NCBI RefSeq assembly: GCF_002736205.1
Contig: NZ_CP024091.1
Coordinates: 1,984,001-2,048,000, forward strand
Origin: Pedobacter ginsengisoli
GTDB lineage: Bacteria; Bacteroidota; Bacteroidia; Sphingobacteriales; Sphingobacteriaceae
Reading direction: 5' to 3'
DNA length: 64,000 bases
Part shown: positions 62,006-64,000 of the stretch, one piece after another
How positions within the stretch are numbered: position 1 is the first letter of the stretch
How the letters are laid out: every line of letters starts with the position of its first letter
The notes under the pieces: generated by a model
What the model saw: only the letters and a program-made list of their open reading frames with translations
The model's database searches: none
What the model was told of the DNA's origin: nothing
Program-made: the position numbers and the translations under genes

Positions 62006-63034
62006 TTAAGGTTGTAAGCGCTCACTCAGTCTGAATGATTTTACATTGGCGGAAATAATATTTAGTTCCTCTGAAAACTTCTTTATACGATCTAAATCCC
62101 AATCAGAATGATAACTGATTTCCCAATCGATATTTTCTGGATTTTCATTGACTTTTATAATTTCTTTAAAATAAGGCATATCTACTTTAGATAGCGAATG
62201 CCCAATGACAATAATTTTTTTTATTTTATTCAAAGATGAAATGAAGCCTTTATGTGATTCTAGCACCTTACCAAAATTTTTAAATGATTGCTCGTAATAA
62301 TGCTCTATTCTTTCTACTGCGAAATTGATAGCATGGTATTTAGCTTCCGAACCCCAATTACCCTTACTCTCATCTTCAAGAAAATAGGCCAGATATGTGG
62401 GATTCGAATTGTTATAGTATTTATTTCTTCTGTTTTTTAGCCGAGGTTGAAACTTTCGTTTTCTTTCATTGCTTTTAAGCCAGTTCTCCAAACTATTTTC
62501 TGGGCTTTCGCCATGACCCAAAATGATACTCCCTGTTCTATCCGTTACTTTACCATGTAAATAACAAATTTGATTGGAAAGTACATTATAGGCTGTTTCA
62601 ATAAAATCAGTATAATTGAAAGTAAGGAACAAGGCATTATTCTCTAAAACAATCATATTCTTTTTATTCTCGATAGGATTATTTAATGTCCTAACCCACT
62701 GATGGAAACGCTTTCTCAAGGTTTCCGTAAGATTATCAACCAGTTCACCAGCATGATCTTGGGAAAAGAATAATTCCGCATAAGTAAAATCATCATCATC
62801 TACTTCGTTTGAAGGGAAAAAGGGGCTTATAAAATCAATAAAGGTTTCTCTGGAAATTGTTAACAGGTTGTTCTCAAAGTCTCCCCAGATATCTTTACAA
62901 TCATATAAGTTTTCTAAAGCATATAGTAGACTTTTATCACGCTTTGATAGATACGACTTAAAATCGGAGTATTTTGAAGGTATGCCATGATGTAGGTCAA
63001 ATCCATTCCCTATTATATAGAGCGTTTCTTCCAT
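62006..63034 (-). CDS. AbiH family abortive-infection protein
   Basis: The 342-residue protein shows the AbiH (bacteriophage abortive infection) signature. It begins LYIIGNGFDLHHGIPSKYSDF (about residues 5-25) and has the internal LFLTFNYTDFIETAYN (about 136-151) and ICYLHGKVTDRTGSIILGHG (about 157-176). Near the end is IKKIIVIGHSLSKVDMPYFKEI (about 271-292). AbiH confers phage resistance in lactococci by an unknown mechanism; the nucleotide-binding-like GNGFD and GHSL motifs resemble those of NAD/nucleotide-using Sir2-like folds, which is inference. It stands 165 bases before the Argonaute gene on the same strand, so it is probably a separate defence module in the same island. Confidence 0.9.
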   Translation of the reverse strand: MEETLYIIGNGFDLHHGIPSKYSDFKSYLSKRDKSLLYALENLYDCKDIWGDFENNLLTISRETFIDFISPFFPSNEVDDDDFTYAELFFSQDHAGELVDNLTETLRKRFHQWVRTLNNPIENKKNMIVLENNALFLTFNYTDFIETAYNVLSNQICYLHGKVTDRTGSIILGHGESPENSLENWLKSNERKRKFQPRLKNRRNKYYNNSNPTYLAYFLEDESKGNWGSEAKYHAINFAVERIEHYYEQSFKNFGKVLESHKGFISSLNKIKKIIVIGHSLSKVDMPYFKEIIKVNENPENIDWEISYHSDWDLDRIKKFSEELNIISANVKSFRLSERLQP

Positions 63035-63174
63035 CGATTGTTTTGTTTATATACAGGAATGTTTGGAAGCTAATTTAATAAGTTTTAACCCAGTAACATC
63101 GTAAATCTGATTCTCAAACCTTATCCAGCACTTCATGCCCGCAAGGGCCGCCCGTGAATTTTTGGCACAGCAAA

Positions 63175-63201
63175 GCACTAAGAACAATCTGCCCTTAGTG
63201 C
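63175..63201 (-). terminator. Terminator-like hairpin after the DUF932 gene
   Basis: Arms gcactaag (63175-63182) and cttagtgc (63194-63201). An overlapping alternative pairs ttggcac with gtgccaa further out. It follows the DUF932 stop on the minus strand, ending in a short U-run (ctttg). Confidence 0.5.
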
Positions 63202-63222
63202 CAATTTTGCTTTTAAAGATGT

Positions 63223-64000
63223 TTAATTCAGCGCATTTACCCCAATCCTTGCAAAATCATTGCACAAATTAAACGTTGCCTGTGCCTTTCCCAATGCATT
63301 GCCCGACATAATGGAATTGAATTTTGCTTCATCCGTTTTATAGTTCTTCACGTTCTGAAAGTAGCCAGTAACGGAGTTGTAAGCCCCGAACAAAGTACCT
63401 TTTGTGGTTTCAAACTGCTGTGTTGGACTGGTCTCCGCATACTCCAAAACCTTGTCAATCACATTGGTGAAAAGACTTGAGAATTCGTCATGCTTTCCTT
63501 TTTTTACGTTTTCCAAAGTTTCTTTGTTCGGTGCCATTGCCATCTGTACCAATTTTTTCACCAGCTTATCGGTAATCCTAACTTTTGCCCACCTGTTAAA
63601 AATCTGCTCCATTTCTCCGCCCAACTGGTTAGTGATGCCTAATAACTGGTGTGCCTGTTTTAAACGCTCGTGTGCGTTTGCGGTATGGCGAATCTTTATC
63701 GCCCCCGTTTGGCTTCTCAATGCGGCATTCAATGTATTTTGGCAACAAATCCGAATCGGTGTAAATGATGCGGTAATACTGCCAAAACCATCATGGGAAG
63801 TGGTCAAAAACAAATATTGTGCTATCAAATCCGATTTGCCCACCTTGATAAATTCGGGCAGTTTTGCGGTTATAAAGATGCGTTCTCCCTTGCCCAATGC
63901 TCCTGCGGTTTCGTACAAAATGCCGTCCCCACCGCCAACGATGCTATCAAAAAAGGAAAAGGCGTCAACATTCTGTACCACTTCGTAATCCTTGCCTACC
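63223..64000 (-). CDS. DUF932 family protein (phage/plasmid-type), N-terminus off the right edge
   Basis: The reading frame is open from the stop at 63223 to the window end; upstream of the first start-like codon it continues as VGKDYEVVQNVDAF, so the true start is outside. The visible 259 residues match DUF932/TIGR03299: VQNVDAFSFFDSIV, LYETAGALGKGERIFITAKLPEF, YLFLTTSHDGFGSITASFTPIRICCQNTL and IKIRHTANAHERLKQAHQLL, ending FNSIMSGNALGKAQATFNLCNDFARIGVNALN. Such proteins are common on conjugative elements and plasmids of Bacteroidota; their role is unknown. Several rows of this gene have about 45-53 percent GC, higher than the defence genes next to it, suggesting a different origin: element backbone versus inserted cargo. 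Confidence 0.9.
   Translation of the reverse strand, partial: VGKDYEVVQNVDAFSFFDSIVGGGDGILYETAGALGKGERIFITAKLPEFIKVGKSDLIAQYLFLTTSHDGFGSITASFTPIRICCQNTLNAALRSQTGAIKIRHTANAHERLKQAHQLLGITNQLGGEMEQIFNRWAKVRITDKLVKKLVQMAMAPNKETLENVKKGKHDEFSSLFTNVIDKVLEYAETSPTQQFETTKGTLFGAYNSVTGYFQNVKNYKTDEAKFNSIMSGNALGKAQATFNLCNDFARIGVNALN

Larger units (their letters stand above)
55768..64000 (+). mobile_element. Probable integrative element/genomic island inserted at tRNA-Lys (left part)
   Basis: A tyrosine recombinase gene lies 220 bases from the tRNA-Lys 3' end, followed by a defence gene cluster and a DUF932 gene typical of Bacteroidota mobile elements. The right end is beyond the window, so the second att copy cannot be checked. 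The exact left boundary is taken as the second tRNA and could be its last 15-45 bases. Confidence 0.6.

Noticed and set aside
63404..63988. Plus-strand 194-residue frame opposite DUF932
   Set aside because: Antisense shadow; the minus strand matches a known family throughout.
55841..64000. CRISPR array or cas genes in the defence region
   Set aside because: No regularly spaced repeats and no Cas-like protein were seen.

Overview
The window looks like chromosome of a Bacteroidota bacterium of the Sphingobacteriaceae type, close to Pedobacter. The signs are AT-rich DNA, promoters of the TAnnTTTG type, little use of Shine-Dalgarno sites, a hybrid two-component system (HTCS) with a periplasmic propeller, many exported glycoside hydrolases, OMP_b-brl family barrels and FabV. 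The genus is inference; no rRNA gene is present to test it.

Layout. 1-4.3 kb: M16 peptidase (cut by the edge), small outer-membrane barrel, methyltransferase, cupin, GNAT acetyltransferase, L,D-transpeptidase. 4.3-11 kb: a complete RND efflux operon (adaptor, pump, outer-membrane factor) beside its TetR regulator, with three matching TTAAC-N3-GTTAA operators. 11-18.8 kb: two LacI-type regulators, kdgK and the KDPG aldolase gene, a GH109-like enzyme and a hexosamine-kinase-like phosphotransferase. 18.8-26.1 kb: outer-membrane barrel, alpha-galactosidase-like enzyme, SGNH hydrolase and GH29 fucosidase. 26.8-31.3 kb: uxaB, a hexuronate-type MFS transporter and a GapN-like dehydrogenase, which with kdgK and the aldolase make up part of a hexuronate pathway. 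31.5-41.2 kb: cysM, cysE, an overlapping HipA-like kinase/DUF3037/SF1 helicase trio, GH20 hexosaminidase, a lipoprotein, fabV and idi. 41.3-53.4 kb: a frameshifted GH78 rhamnosidase, GH71/99-like enzyme, NIPSNAP protein, pncB, an HTCS and a GH2 enzyme. 53.6-55.5 kb: kup.

From about 55.8 kb the window enters a probable integrative element: two tandem tRNA-Lys genes, a tyrosine recombinase, then a defence cluster on the opposite strand (AbiH; a catalytically dead Argonaute overlapping a two-TM partner; a PIN/DUF4935 protein) and a DUF932 protein running off the right edge. The Argonaute/membrane-protein/PIN set is the most exciting part. Argonautes of this inactive long type are known to act in abortive infection together with a toxic partner gene; the particular three-gene arrangement with PIN and AbiH neighbours is what deserves checking.

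Regulation links separate blocks. Close variants of CGCAAACGTTTGC lie before kdgK, between the GH109-like gene and the second LacI gene, before the kinase, before GH20 and, more weakly, before uxaB. This suggests two related LacI regulators controlling hexuronate and N-acetylhexosamine use. No CRISPR array, insertion sequence or SusC/SusD pair was recognised.
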